Source of the DNA: an uncultured Bryobacteraceae bacterium
Lineage (GTDB): Bacteria; Acidobacteriota; Terriglobia; Bryobacterales; Bryobacteraceae
DNA: 52,518 bases
Reading direction: 5' to 3'
Assembly (NCBI GenBank): GCA_955652915.1
Contig: CATPCJ010000258.1
Coordinates: forward strand, 1 to 52,518
The translations under genes and the position numbers were made by a program. Under the pieces are notes generated by a model, which saw nothing but the letters and a program-made list of their open reading frames with translations, made no database searches and was not told the origin of the DNA. Positions 44,753 through 52,340 of this stretch are shown one piece after another; position 1 is the first letter of the stretch; each line of letters opens with the position of its first letter.

Positions 44753-45577
44753 ATGAGCATTTACAATAGATCGATTCCGGGCAGCATCTTCATCTCGTTC
44801 TTGTATATTTTGACCGTCTGTACACTATCCGCTCAAACCGTCAATTCGGTGGTGAACGCCGATCACCGGCCCCTTGCAGGCGCTGTCGATAAGCTCCAGG
44901 ACGGGCTCCAGGTAACGATTAACTACGAAGACGCTCCGTATGAGCACAGCGGGGATCTGCAGGATGTCTCGACGCCTCAACAGAGGGCTGCTTCGCCCGG
45001 ATTTCGTCTTCTGGTGCCCGTGAAGGGTGAGGTCAGCACGGTGGTAACGGGTGCGTCCGATGCAGATAAGATGGTCTCGATTCTTGGGCTACTCAACAGC
45101 CATCGCAACGCCGGATTGCCGGGGGATTTCACTGTTGAACAGGCGAATGGCGCTTATTATGTCATTCCAATCAAGGTCAAAGCGGCAAACGGATCCATGC
45201 GGGACGTCAGTTCCGTCATGAGAACTCCCATTTCGCTTGCCAGCGGAGAGCGCCAGGCGATCGATGCGGAAGCTGCCATCGTCAATGCGATCGGCAAGGC
45301 TGCCGGTGTCAAGATCGTTATTGGCAGTTTTCCCTTCAGGCCCGTGACGAAGGTGACGTTGGCCGCCGACCGCGAGCCGGCGCGGGATGTTCTGGCAAGG
45401 TTGTTCACGAAACTATCGCAGACGCCGGTTTGTTACAGGTTACTGTACGATCCAATGATGCGGGAATACATGCTCAATGTGCAGGCCGGACAGAAACCAG
45501 CCGTGCCGGTCCGTCCCGCCGATCCCGCAATCCCGACTGTTCAGACGCCTGGTCCTTTCTTTAAAAAGGCGAACTAG
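44753..45577 (+). CDS. Secreted protein, secretin/STN-like hints
   Basis: A 274-residue exported protein with signal peptide (about 1-25, LSAQT). Two segments suggest a small alpha/beta domain: LAGAVDKLQDGLQVTINYED near the N-terminus and KIVIGSFPFRPVTKVTLAADREPARDVLARLFTKL near 195-230. The latter recalls the STN/secretin-like short domains ('VTLAL...AR.VL..L'). A Pro-rich tail (KPAVPVRPADPAIP) ends it. Function unknown. ATG 44753 has AAGGAG nine bases upstream; ATG 44720 is an alternative without a site. Probably in one transcript with the preceding secreted-protein gene. Confidence 0.68.
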   Translation: MSIYNRSIPGSIFISFLYILTVCTLSAQTVNSVVNADHRPLAGAVDKLQDGLQVTINYEDAPYEHSGDLQDVSTPQQRAASPGFRLLVPVKGEVSTVVTGASDADKMVSILGLLNSHRNAGLPGDFTVEQANGAYYVIPIKVKAANGSMRDVSSVMRTPISLASGERQAIDAEAAIVNAIGKAAGVKIVIGSFPFRPVTKVTLAADREPARDVLARLFTKLSQTPVCYRLLYDPMMREYMLNVQAGQKPAVPVRPADPAIPTVQTPGPFFKKAN

Positions 45578-45709
45578 GAAGGTTGCCGGCTCGTTGTGTC
45601 CGGTGCCGTGACTCTCTGAGCTTCGAATATTTAGCTCGCCGGGTTCCCACCGCACCGGAACATCCGGCGTGGATGGAACGTGGAGGGGATTTCGGCATTC
45701 CGCAAATCA

Positions 45710-45772
45710 ACACAGGCAAGAATGCCCGTGCCACACGTAACAAAATTGCGGCACAGGCATTCTTGCCTGTGT
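45710..45772. repeat. Long inverted repeat, 17-bp arms
   Basis: The arm ACACAGGCAAGAATGCC (45710-45726) pairs perfectly with GGCATTCTTGCCTGTGT (45756-45772) across a 29-base loop. It lies 130 bases after the secreted-protein gene and may terminate that transcript, though no T-run follows. It looks like a dispersed palindromic element rather than a simple terminator. The rest of 45578-45709 shows nothing I can name. Confidence 0.65.
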
Positions 45773-45919
45773 GGATCTAAGAGCGATTTTTTCACAGCTT
45801 ATTTCGCTGACGGCGGGCGGAGTGAGGCAGGCGTTCACGATGGCATGAGATCATTTCTTTCGTTAACCGGTTTTAGACTCGATGCCCATGGGAAGTGACA
45901 TCCGAACTAATATTATTCC

Positions 45920-45937
45920 ATTGTCACAATTGTCACA
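45920..45937 (+). promoter_or_regulatory. Tandem ATTGTCACA direct repeat
   Basis: Two perfect copies of the 9-mer ATTGTCACA (45920-45928, 45929-45937) lie 180 bases upstream of a Crp/Fnr-type regulator gene in an AT-rich leader. TGTCACA resembles half-sites of that regulator family. A binding-site role is inferred; the rest of 45773-46067 shows no gene. Confidence 0.4.
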
Positions 45938-46067
45938 ATATATTTGCGCTTCGATACCTCTACGTTAAGCTGCTTATTCTCATCTTCTTAGAATGTTTTT
46001 TGGAGAGGCGTAGCGCTACTGTTGAAGATATAATGTCTTTTTACACGGTTGAATTTCGATTTTCTAC

Positions 46068-46116
46068 TTGTGACCGGCGGATTCCTCGTGTACCATGGGC
46101 TTGGAGTGAGCTCACT
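46068..46116 (+). promoter_or_regulatory. Promoter plus 12-bp palindromic operator of the Crp/Fnr gene
   Basis: TTGTGA (46068-46073), a 17-base spacer and TACCAT (46091-46096) form a promoter. The perfect palindrome AGTGAGCTCACT (46105-46116) begins at the expected transcription start and ends on the first base of the TTG start codon. Its GTGA...TCAC half-sites suit a Crp/Fnr protein, so negative autoregulation is likely. Confidence 0.5.
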
Positions 46117-46850
46117 TGACTGCAACATCGTCAGCGAGACCACGGATCCTGCCTTGTCCGCCGAACTCGAGGCACCGGACGGGACGACAGTCGGCTCCTG
46201 AATTAGTGGCGGAATGGAAGCGGTTGCTTTCGTTGGATTGCCCCTCCGAATACTGGGCAGGCTCCGAGTTGTTTACCCAAGGCGCGGCCGCCCGGGAGAT
46301 GTTCCTACTCGAATCTGGTTTGGTTAAGATCACCTCTATGCGGCCTGATGGCAAGGGCGCCATCCTCGACCTTCGTTACCCAGGACAATGGGTGGAACAA
46401 AGTGCATCGATTCTCGGAGTCCCTTATTCGGTCTCGGCAACAACCGTGACACGATGTGAGATTTATAGATTCGATATACGACGGTTTCGAAGCCGTCTGG
46501 CAAACAGCCTGGAAGCGTCCAGCCTTTTCGTTTACCAGGAGGCCATGGATCTTTCGAATCAAGCTGATGCGTTGCTGCGTCTGAAAACTCTCGATGCTCG
46601 CGAGCGCCTGGAGCATTTCATCGCTGAACTCGTTCCCCCGATGGGCCTGATGAATACACGCAGCCCGGTGCGTCTTCGGTTGCCCATGAAAGATCATGAG
46701 CTCGCGGCGCTCATCGGAGTTTCCAAGCAGCATTTTAGTATTCTGAAAAAGCAGATGATAGAGGCTGGTGAAGTCATCTCCGACAGCGACTACCGATCTA
46801 CAATGACGGTGACCAGAGAGTTTATCTCGAGGATTACGTGGTTCTCTTGA
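46116..46850 (+). CDS. Crp/Fnr-family transcription regulator
   Basis: A 244-residue regulator. Residues ~40-150 form a cyclic-nucleotide-binding-type jelly roll (GSELFTQGAAAREMFLLESGLVKITSM, with the GQWVEQSASILG turn). A long dimerisation helix follows, then a winged helix-turn-helix (MKDHELAALIGVSKQHFSILKKQM, about 193-216). The Cys residues that bind Fe-S in Fnr are not present at the N-terminus, and no clear cAMP phosphate-binding Arg-Ser pair is seen, so the signal is unknown. The TTG start at 46116 follows a promoter/operator; the first ~25 residues are basic and may not be conserved. Confidence 0.85.
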   Translation: MTATSSARPRILPCPPNSRHRTGRQSAPELVAEWKRLLSLDCPSEYWAGSELFTQGAAAREMFLLESGLVKITSMRPDGKGAILDLRYPGQWVEQSASILGVPYSVSATTVTRCEIYRFDIRRFRSRLANSLEASSLFVYQEAMDLSNQADALLRLKTLDARERLEHFIAELVPPMGLMNTRSPVRLRLPMKDHELAALIGVSKQHFSILKKQMIEAGEVISDSDYRSTMTVTREFISRITWFS

Positions 46851-46894
46851 CTGCCAACGCTAGCCTGGTGACCTGTCGCAGGGGTTGAAGGTGC

Positions 46895-47806
46895 TCAGCC
46901 CGCCAAGGACACTAGATTGTCGTGGAAAATCTGGCGCGCAGTCTCACTCGTTACGCCGATCTCGTAAAGCGCCTTAGTTTGCGCTTCGAAGATTTGAGCG
47001 TTCCAACCGCGTGGAAAGAATGAAGAATCGGTGCCGAACAGCAGCCTGCGTGGTCCGGCGACATCCAGCGCACGACGGTAAACCGCCCGCAAATCGAGAT
47101 GCGCCTCCTCATACCGCATCCAGCTATTACTGCTGGAAGTATCCAGGTATATATTCGGGCATAGATCGCAAAGCATAAGCGCTTCACGGAAGTATCCTGC
47201 GCCAAAATGAGGCACAACGAATCGGATCTGGGGATAACGCAGAGCCACGGCATGCAGATCGATCGGGTTCGAAAAACGCATGTCGAACAGCGACGGCAGG
47301 CCGAGCTTCTTTCGAATCCCAACGCTCAAGACGCCACAATGTACGAATGCAATTGTGCCCGGCCGCGCAGCCAGCAGATCGAGCAAAACAGTAACACGGT
47401 CATCCTGAATGGAGTATCGGTGCATGGCGGGAAAAAAGCACAGGCCGCGAATGAATCCACTGGAAAGCGCGCTCTGTACTTCAGCGATTGAATCCGGCGC
47501 GACCGGGTTCACCATCGCATAACCGTAAAAACGTTTTGGAAACCGCTGCACTGCCGCCAGCACTGAATGCTGATCGCCGGGAATGCTGGCGATCAATACG
47601 GACTTGTCCACGCCATGCCGGTCGAGTTCCTCAATCCAGACGCTCGCCAGTCGCTCGGGATCTTCAGGGGGAAGCTGCCAGCCCAGAGATGTGCGAATGG
47701 AATCCAGCGTTGCTTTTTTCTGATCGGCGAGCGCCGCGAAGAATCGGTGCGAGAAGAAATGAACGTGGGCGTCGGCTACTGCTATTTCTCCCCAGGGAGA
47801 GTCCAT
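46895..47806 (-). CDS. Amidohydrolase-family (TIM-barrel) hydrolase
   Basis: A 303-residue metal-dependent hydrolase of the amidohydrolase-2 group. The metal motif is DAHVHFF near the N-terminus; further ligands are expected in FVHCGVLSVG, FVVPHFGAGYFRE and LLFGTDSSFFPRGW (Asp). These proteins hydrolyse or decarboxylate aromatic and lactone substrates, and the substrate here is unknown. ATG 47806 overlaps the stop of the response-regulator gene by one base (TGATG), so it is the third gene of a kinase-regulator-hydrolase operon. This is an unusual partner for a two-component pair. Confidence 0.82.
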   Translation of the reverse strand: MDSPWGEIAVADAHVHFFSHRFFAALADQKKATLDSIRTSLGWQLPPEDPERLASVWIEELDRHGVDKSVLIASIPGDQHSVLAAVQRFPKRFYGYAMVNPVAPDSIAEVQSALSSGFIRGLCFFPAMHRYSIQDDRVTVLLDLLAARPGTIAFVHCGVLSVGIRKKLGLPSLFDMRFSNPIDLHAVALRYPQIRFVVPHFGAGYFREALMLCDLCPNIYLDTSSSNSWMRYEEAHLDLRAVYRRALDVAGPRRLLFGTDSSFFPRGWNAQIFEAQTKALYEIGVTSETARQIFHDNLVSLAG

Positions 47807-48489
47807 CAACCGGCCTGGCGATCGTGCGTCGTAATCGGAAAGCGTGTGATACCCGCCGCCAGGGCAACCTGCGTCAGTCCCGCAACATTATTGACGCCCA
47901 GCTTCTTCATCATCGTCTTTCGATAACTGCGGACAGTTTGAAGTCCCAGATCCAGCATCACCGCAATTTCTTTGCTCGTTTTTCCCTCCGCCACCAGCCG
48001 CAGCACCTGCAACTCGCGGGGCGATAGATCGCTCAACGCAAACGCAGCCGGCTTGGACTCCAGATCGCCGCGCTGGATTCGTTGCAGCAGCCGGTCCGAG
48101 ACTTGCGGGCTCAAGTAGGAGCCGCCTTTGGCCACCGTGCGCAAAGCCTCCAGCAGATCGTTGTCGGAGGCTTTCTTGAGGACAAATGCCCGCGCGCCGG
48201 ATCGAATCGCGCTCACTACCGAATGCTCGTCATCGTACATGGAGAGCACAATGATCTTGGAGTCCGGACAATGCTTCAGAATCTCGGTGGTGGTTTCGAT
48301 TCCGTTGAGACCGGGGAGCCCAATGTCCATCAATATTATGTCGGGACGTTTCGCCTTGCACATCTGAACAGCTTCGGTGCCGTTCTCCGCTTCGGCGATC
48401 ACCTGGAAGTCTTCGGTGTGGCGCAGGATGGCCTTGATACCATCCCGCATAATCTTATGATCGTCAACCAGAAGCACTTTACAAGGCAT
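47806..48489 (-). CDS. NarL/LuxR-type response regulator
   Basis: A 227-residue two-component response regulator. The receiver domain has the acidic pocket Asp9/Asp10, the phospho-acceptor Asp55 (IILMDIGLPG) and the conserved Lys105 (AFVLKKA). The C-terminal LuxR-type helix-turn-helix is LSPRELQVLRLVAEGKTSKE followed by IAVMLDLGLQTVRSYRKTMM. It probably binds DNA as a dimer when phosphorylated by the kinase encoded eight bases upstream. Targets are unknown; no clear repeat was seen upstream of its own operon. Confidence 0.9.
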   Translation of the reverse strand: MPCKVLLVDDHKIMRDGIKAILRHTEDFQVIAEAENGTEAVQMCKAKRPDIILMDIGLPGLNGIETTTEILKHCPDSKIIVLSMYDDEHSVVSAIRSGARAFVLKKASDNDLLEALRTVAKGGSYLSPQVSDRLLQRIQRGDLESKPAAFALSDLSPRELQVLRLVAEGKTSKEIAVMLDLGLQTVRSYRKTMMKKLGVNNVAGLTQVALAAGITRFPITTHDRQAG

Positions 48490-48497
48490 TGGGGCGG

Positions 48498-49199
48498 CTA
48501 ACCGGCCTTGGCCGGGACTTCGGCCGGAGCAGGAAAACTGGCCCGGACTACTGTGCCCCCATCCGGAGACGCATCCACGGCAAGCGCCACATGTCCCTTC
48601 TTGGCGTAATAGTCCATCAATAATCGCCCCCAGGTCAGGGTGCTCGAATCCGTTTGCGCGAGCTGGCCGTTATCGCGGATTTCCAGCACAAACTCGCTCT
48701 GCGACCGTTTCAACTTCACCTCAATCAGCGAGCACCTGGGCCGCGCCAGGGCGTTGTCGACGGCACATTCGGCGATCTTGTAGAACGTGGTGGCGATAGC
48801 GGTTGGAATGCGGGCAGCGGGATCGATTTGCAGGCGCAGGGAGCCGTCAAAATTCTTGCGCGCTTTGCCGGCGAGGCTATCCATGGCGAACTGCAATCCG
48901 GCGCGCTCTACAATCGAAGGATTCAGTTCATTGCTGATATCGCGCAGTTGTTCGATAGCCTGCTCGAGCATGCTTTGAATCTCGGAGGCACGTTCATCAA
49001 TGCCGGGCGTCTGCTCCCGGAAGTCCATTCTCATGGCATCCAATTGTAAACCGACTGCGCTCAGCACCTGGCTCACGTCGTCGTGTAACAGTCGCGCGAC
49101 CCTCGCCAGTACCGCCTCATTTTCATGAATCGCGGCCACTAGTGCTTCGGCGAGCCCGGGTTGAGGGGGCATAGCAGCCCCGCTCAGCTTATCGCTCAT
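48498..49199 (-). CDS. Soluble histidine kinase (HisKA_3), degenerate ATPase motifs
   Basis: A 233-residue kinase without membrane span or sensor domain. The dimerisation/phospho-acceptor helix is VARLLHDDVSQVLSAVGLQL with His39. The ATPase domain has an N-box-like YKIAECAVDNALARP but its G1 box reads DNGQLAQ and the G2 region WGRLLMDYYAKKG, weaker than the usual DNGxG and GLxGM. It may work with a partner input protein, or have reduced activity. It pairs with the NarL-type regulator (eight-base gap) and the hydrolase downstream. Confidence 0.8.
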   Translation of the reverse strand: MSDKLSGAAMPPQPGLAEALVAAIHENEAVLARVARLLHDDVSQVLSAVGLQLDAMRMDFREQTPGIDERASEIQSMLEQAIEQLRDISNELNPSIVERAGLQFAMDSLAGKARKNFDGSLRLQIDPAARIPTAIATTFYKIAECAVDNALARPRCSLIEVKLKRSQSEFVLEIRDNGQLAQTDSSTLTWGRLLMDYYAKKGHVALAVDASPDGGTVVRASFPAPAEVPAKAG

Positions 49200-49790
49200 G
49201 ATGCATGATTTTTGCGCTCAGCGCAACAGAAAAGTTTGGCGATCGTGTAATTGGCCCACTTGTGCGGGCCGAACCATCATGGCTTGTGAAAGGCCGGAAC
49301 TCCACGGATTCACCGCTTATGCGATCCCTTCGATGAACTCATCTGGCTCGATTAATTCAACGTATGATCTTAGGCCGAGCGAATTTAGGAACGGCTACCA
49401 AATTCCTCAGGCGAGGATTGCCATCTTCAGATAACATTCGATATATCTATTCACGAACCGCGAGTTCGCTCATACCCTCCTAGCGTCGGCCACATGCCGC
49501 AAGGCCAGCAAAAAACCTTCATGGAATCTCTTCCGGTACGACTCGGTAATTCGTGGCGTTGTTTCCATCTTGCGCCGGTTCCCACTCTAGTCCAAGTGAG
49601 TCGTGTAGCGCAAGAGCTACAGTCGCCCAGGAACATTTCGGCCCTGAATGGTTTGGCGGGCGGGTGGCCAGGAGAGTACAATGGCAACTGCTGGGAAGCC
49701 GCTAGGTGCTTGTGTTGCCTGCATTGCTCAACGATCTTCTCGCCACCCTTGCTACCCGCTAAACCGTCAAGAGCTAAGGGAGCTGAAGCA
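49200..49790. other. Leader of the kinase operon and unassigned sequence
   Basis: Nothing firm is encoded here. On the minus strand a short frame from ATG 49568 to TGA 49470 reads METTPRITESYRKRFHEGFL then LALRHVADARRV (32 residues). It looks helical and coding-like, but it has no clear ribosome site and may be a remnant. Longer frames on both strands (up to 160 codons between 49451 and 49976) conflict with one another and look like chance. Confidence 0.35.
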
Positions 49791-49823
49791 AATAAAAACT
49801 CGGCTTCCAAAGAAACCGAGTTG
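49791..49823 (-). terminator. Canonical intrinsic terminator
   Basis: Read on the minus strand the sequence is AACTCGG, a 12-base loop, CCGAGTT, followed directly by TTTATTT. Stem plus T-run fits a rho-independent terminator, 25 bases after the stop of the small gene at 49848. It closes the operon that starts near 52212. Confidence 0.8.
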
Positions 49824-49847
49824 GGCAAGCATTGCCCTGGTAAGAAC

Positions 49848-50027
49848 CTACTGCGTAGTGGAGAGGAACCCTCCGAGCTTTGCCGTCGCCTTGAACTGCG
49901 GGATCGGCTCAAGCTCTTTGAACGCCATTTCCGCTTCGAGGTTCCGAAAGCGCCCGTTCCGGGTTCCGCGCGATGAGCTCATGACCGCACTCGGCGCCCT
50001 CGGACCGCCGCTCGGCGGCCTGGTCAC
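49848..50027 (-). CDS. Small protein (59 residues), end of hydrolase operon
   Basis: From GTG 50027 this gives 59 residues (or 44 from ATG 49982, MSSSRGTRNGRFRNLEAEMA...). The part FRNLEAEMAFKELEPIPQFK then ATAKLGGFLSTTQ looks coding, with helix-forming Glu/Lys/Leu spacing. It starts 18 bases after the hydrolase stop and is followed by a strong intrinsic terminator, which supports it as a real last gene of the operon. I recognise no family. Confidence 0.55.
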   Translation of the reverse strand: MTRPPSGGPRAPSAVMSSSRGTRNGRFRNLEAEMAFKELEPIPQFKATAKLGGFLSTTQ

Positions 50028-50044
50028 CTGGTCGGCTGGGGCTG

Positions 50045-51247
50045 CTAGGCCGTCGATTCGGCCGTTCCAGCCGTGAGGCCAAAAACTTGATTCCGGAGAA
50101 AAGCGATGAGTTGAGGCGTCAACTTAACGTGAGTCTCATTGCGAGGCTCCCCAGCCTTAGGCTGGTGGTATGTCAGTTTGTCGAACGGCGAATCCGACAA
50201 CCGGGGAGGCTCGAAATAGTTCTTCCCGGGAATTCCGAGTGCGCTCGTGGTTGGAACAAAACAACCGTTTCCGCTTTTGACATGCAGCGTCTTCGCATTC
50301 TCACGAAGAGGGATTTCGTCGTAAGCTTTCTTGAAAATCGGTACCTCCCAGACCCCGCCAGGAGCCGAATCATAGGCTGCCGAGGCCGCGCCGGTCTTGA
50401 CCTCGTAATAGGTCGACCCACGGGTGTATACCCGCAGGACAAGCTGGCCTGACGCCGCCGAGCAGAAATAGAGAAGCGCGTAAGAAAAGCACGAGTAATC
50501 GAGGACGAGCGTACCGCCGGGAACCTCGGCCTTTCCGTCTCCCCCACCGTCGGCGATGGCGATAATCTGCACCTCCCGGGGCCTCCAGCCGATTTCCCTC
50601 AGTTGCCTAATCAAGCCCAGGCGCTCGCTACTCGGACCGAACTGCTGGACCCTGGTCCAGGGCAACGGATGGACCCAGGCAAGCAGCATCTGCTGGGCGG
50701 CAGGACTGCGCATCTGCTCGGCCTGCTTGCTATCCTTCAACTCAAGCTGCGCCAAAGCCTGCACCGCAATCGAGACATTTGCGCCCTCATGCGGAGTATC
50801 CACAGTGAACAGCTTGGCGGTCTGATGGTGTGGAAATGCGGGGTTGCCCGAACGGTGATGCTCCATGAATGCAAGCGCGAAGCGCGCAATCAGCCCGCCC
50901 ATGCTGAAGCCGCCGATGATGAGTTTTTCTGTTCCCTCCCGCAGGCCGATGATCTGCCGGATGATCTCGATCAAAGCGTACGCGTAGGCCTGGACATGCA
51001 GGGGACCGTCTCCGGGGAATCGAACTGGGAATCGAACCAGGATCACGTCGTAGTCCTGGTTGTTGATCAAATCCAGCGAAAAATTGTTTTGGTTCGCATA
51101 GTTGAAGCTCGTGCCCCATTCGTAGTTGAAGGGGAAACCTTCCACCATTAACACGGGACGCGTAATCCTCTGTTTTCCCTTCTTATTGATCACCAAGGCT
51201 TGTGCCTTCGCATATCCCGATGGTTCATACGGAATCTTCGCCGTCAC
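50045..51247 (-). CDS. Alpha/beta-hydrolase (lipase-like), C-terminal part of a split gene
   Basis: A 400-residue segment with an alpha/beta-hydrolase fold: PVLMVEGFPFNYEWG (oxyanion strand), then the nucleophile elbow GGFSMGGLIARFAL with Ser115 and the acid region LFTVDTPHEGANVS. It resembles esterase/lipase domains that release acyl chains extracellularly or in the cell; substrate unknown. In-frame sequence continues upstream of the GTG (LKEV-TAKIP), and the segment before it is encoded in another frame (51252-51632). The two pieces fit together as one chain, so the GTG is probably not a true start. Confidence 0.72.
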   Translation of the reverse strand: MTAKIPYEPSGYAKAQALVINKKGKQRITRPVLMVEGFPFNYEWGTSFNYANQNNFSLDLINNQDYDVILVRFPVRFPGDGPLHVQAYAYALIEIIRQIIGLREGTEKLIIGGFSMGGLIARFALAFMEHHRSGNPAFPHHQTAKLFTVDTPHEGANVSIAVQALAQLELKDSKQAEQMRSPAAQQMLLAWVHPLPWTRVQQFGPSSERLGLIRQLREIGWRPREVQIIAIADGGGDGKAEVPGGTLVLDYSCFSYALLYFCSAASGQLVLRVYTRGSTYYEVKTGAASAAYDSAPGGVWEVPIFKKAYDEIPLRENAKTLHVKSGNGCFVPTTSALGIPGKNYFEPPRLSDSPFDKLTYHQPKAGEPRNETHVKLTPQLIAFLRNQVFGLTAGTAESTA

Positions 51248-51251
51248 TTCC

Positions 51252-51632
51252 TTAAGCAGATTCCAGGCCGAAGCTTGCGGCCAACACGCCCTGCGGTCCG
51301 GCGCTATGTACCGTCACAATCTTCGGCCCGAAGCCGACGTAGCTCACTTCAACCGGATCGTCAACGCGAAGCTGCCGGAACCCCTGGCCGTCTCCGAAGT
51401 CGGCGGTGATCTCGCCGGCCGCAGAGGCACTTCCGAGGAATCCGTCCGAAGGGACGACGAAGCTGATCTTGCGTCCGGAATAGACAGGCGGAAGCGCGGC
51501 GAAGGCCGCGTATTCGGTGCGCAGAATGGCGGAAGCGAAGAAAACGCGCCGCTCTTCGAAGAGCCGGCCTGGTTCGGTCAACGGCACCTTCGCCGCAACG
51601 CCCGAGCTTTCCAGCCGCGCTATCGCAGTCAC
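51252..51632 (-). CDS. Middle piece of the split hydrolase (PKD-like)
   Basis: A 126-residue frame from GTG 51632. It contains KISFVVPSDGFLGSASAAGE then ITADFGDGQGFRQLRVDDPV and EVSYVGFGPKIVTV. The 'DFGDGQGFR...V.Y...G.K.VTV' phrase is a PKD-like beta-sandwich. Similar segments precede hydrolase domains in large surface proteins of other phyla, from memory. It overlaps the upstream piece by four bases (GTGA) and is followed by the hydrolase frame after five bases. A one-base shift near 51256 would fuse it to the hydrolase. Confidence 0.6.
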   Translation of the reverse strand: MTAIARLESSGVAAKVPLTEPGRLFEERRVFFASAILRTEYAAFAALPPVYSGRKISFVVPSDGFLGSASAAGEITADFGDGQGFRQLRVDDPVEVSYVGFGPKIVTVHSAGPQGVLAASFGLESA

Positions 51633-52015
51633 ACACGGTTTCGGATCCTGTGAAAAGCGTAGTCGGCGATGAATATCGGCACGTGTCCGCGTCCGCGATG
51701 GGCCTCGGCCCTCGATTCGATGTCGCTCAGCGAGATACTACCAGAATCCTGCATCGACGATCTCTGGAGGTCGCTCAACGCGCGGTCCCAGTCGTCCTGA
51801 GTAATCGCAGGCGAGTCCTCGGTCCCGTCGAGGCCGAGCAGCACGGAGGGCGCGGCCTGACGATACAGGATTCCGCTCGGTACCGCATCAGGCGTCGCGT
51901 GAGCGAGCACCTCTCGCAGCATTGTCGATGCCGCCGTGGGTGGAACGCTGGTGGTTATAATTACAAACTCGGATGACGTGTCCTCGGCCATGAGACCTCT
52001 CGGGCGGTATGCCAC
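51629..52015 (-). CDS. N-terminal piece of the split hydrolase
   Basis: A 128-codon frame; ATG 51991 (MAEDTSSEFVIITTSVPPTA) is the likely start rather than 52015. The sequence SSMQDSGSISLSDIESRAEA and HVPIFIADYAFHRIRNRV ends at a stop that overlaps the next piece. 'IPIFIADYxFxRIR' is a phrase I associate with the same multi-domain hydrolases. No signal peptide is seen. Alone it has no recognisable domain, which supports the view that it is the front of one disrupted gene. Confidence 0.55.
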   Translation of the reverse strand: MAYRPRGLMAEDTSSEFVIITTSVPPTAASTMLREVLAHATPDAVPSGILYRQAAPSVLLGLDGTEDSPAITQDDWDRALSDLQRSSMQDSGSISLSDIESRAEAHRGRGHVPIFIADYAFHRIRNRV

Positions 52016-52212
52016 TTGAGAGTATCGGAAGCCTGAATGGGAGTCAAGGCTTTAATGGCCGTATGGCCCGAAAATTGAATCTCGATAAGTGAAAATAGAG
52101 TTCCTTTACAGAGTTTGCAGGTGAAAGAGATGGGAACTCCCGTCTCGATTACGCCTGGGGTCCATGGAAGTTTCGGGTAGACAGGAATTCCGCCATCTCT
52201 ATTTTCGGGCAA
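51961..52212 (-). CDS. Small CxxC protein, start of the hydrolase operon
   Basis: An 83-residue product from TTG 52212 with GGAG eight bases upstream. The middle TGVPISFTCKLCKGTLFSLI carries C32-KL-C35, a possible half zinc site; only two cysteines are present, so metal binding would need a partner. It overlaps the next gene's start region by about 31 bases. Family not recognised. Confidence 0.5.
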   Translation of the reverse strand: MPENRDGGIPVYPKLPWTPGVIETGVPISFTCKLCKGTLFSLIEIQFSGHTAIKALTPIQASDTLKWHTAREVSWPRTRHPSL

Positions 52213-52340
52213 GCGGACTCCAGGATTGCGCGGGTGTAGAGTGTATTGTGCCTACTATGGACCGGGCTCCCGCGCCGAGGATCATGGCATCAGGCGGCGT
52301 TACGGTAATAGTAGTTCAGCATGCCGCCCAGTCTTTCCAG

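Noticed and set aside
45583..45898. Short plus-strand frames (65-72 codons) around the 17-bp inverted repeat
   Set aside because: They run through the palindrome and show no ribosome site or coding composition.
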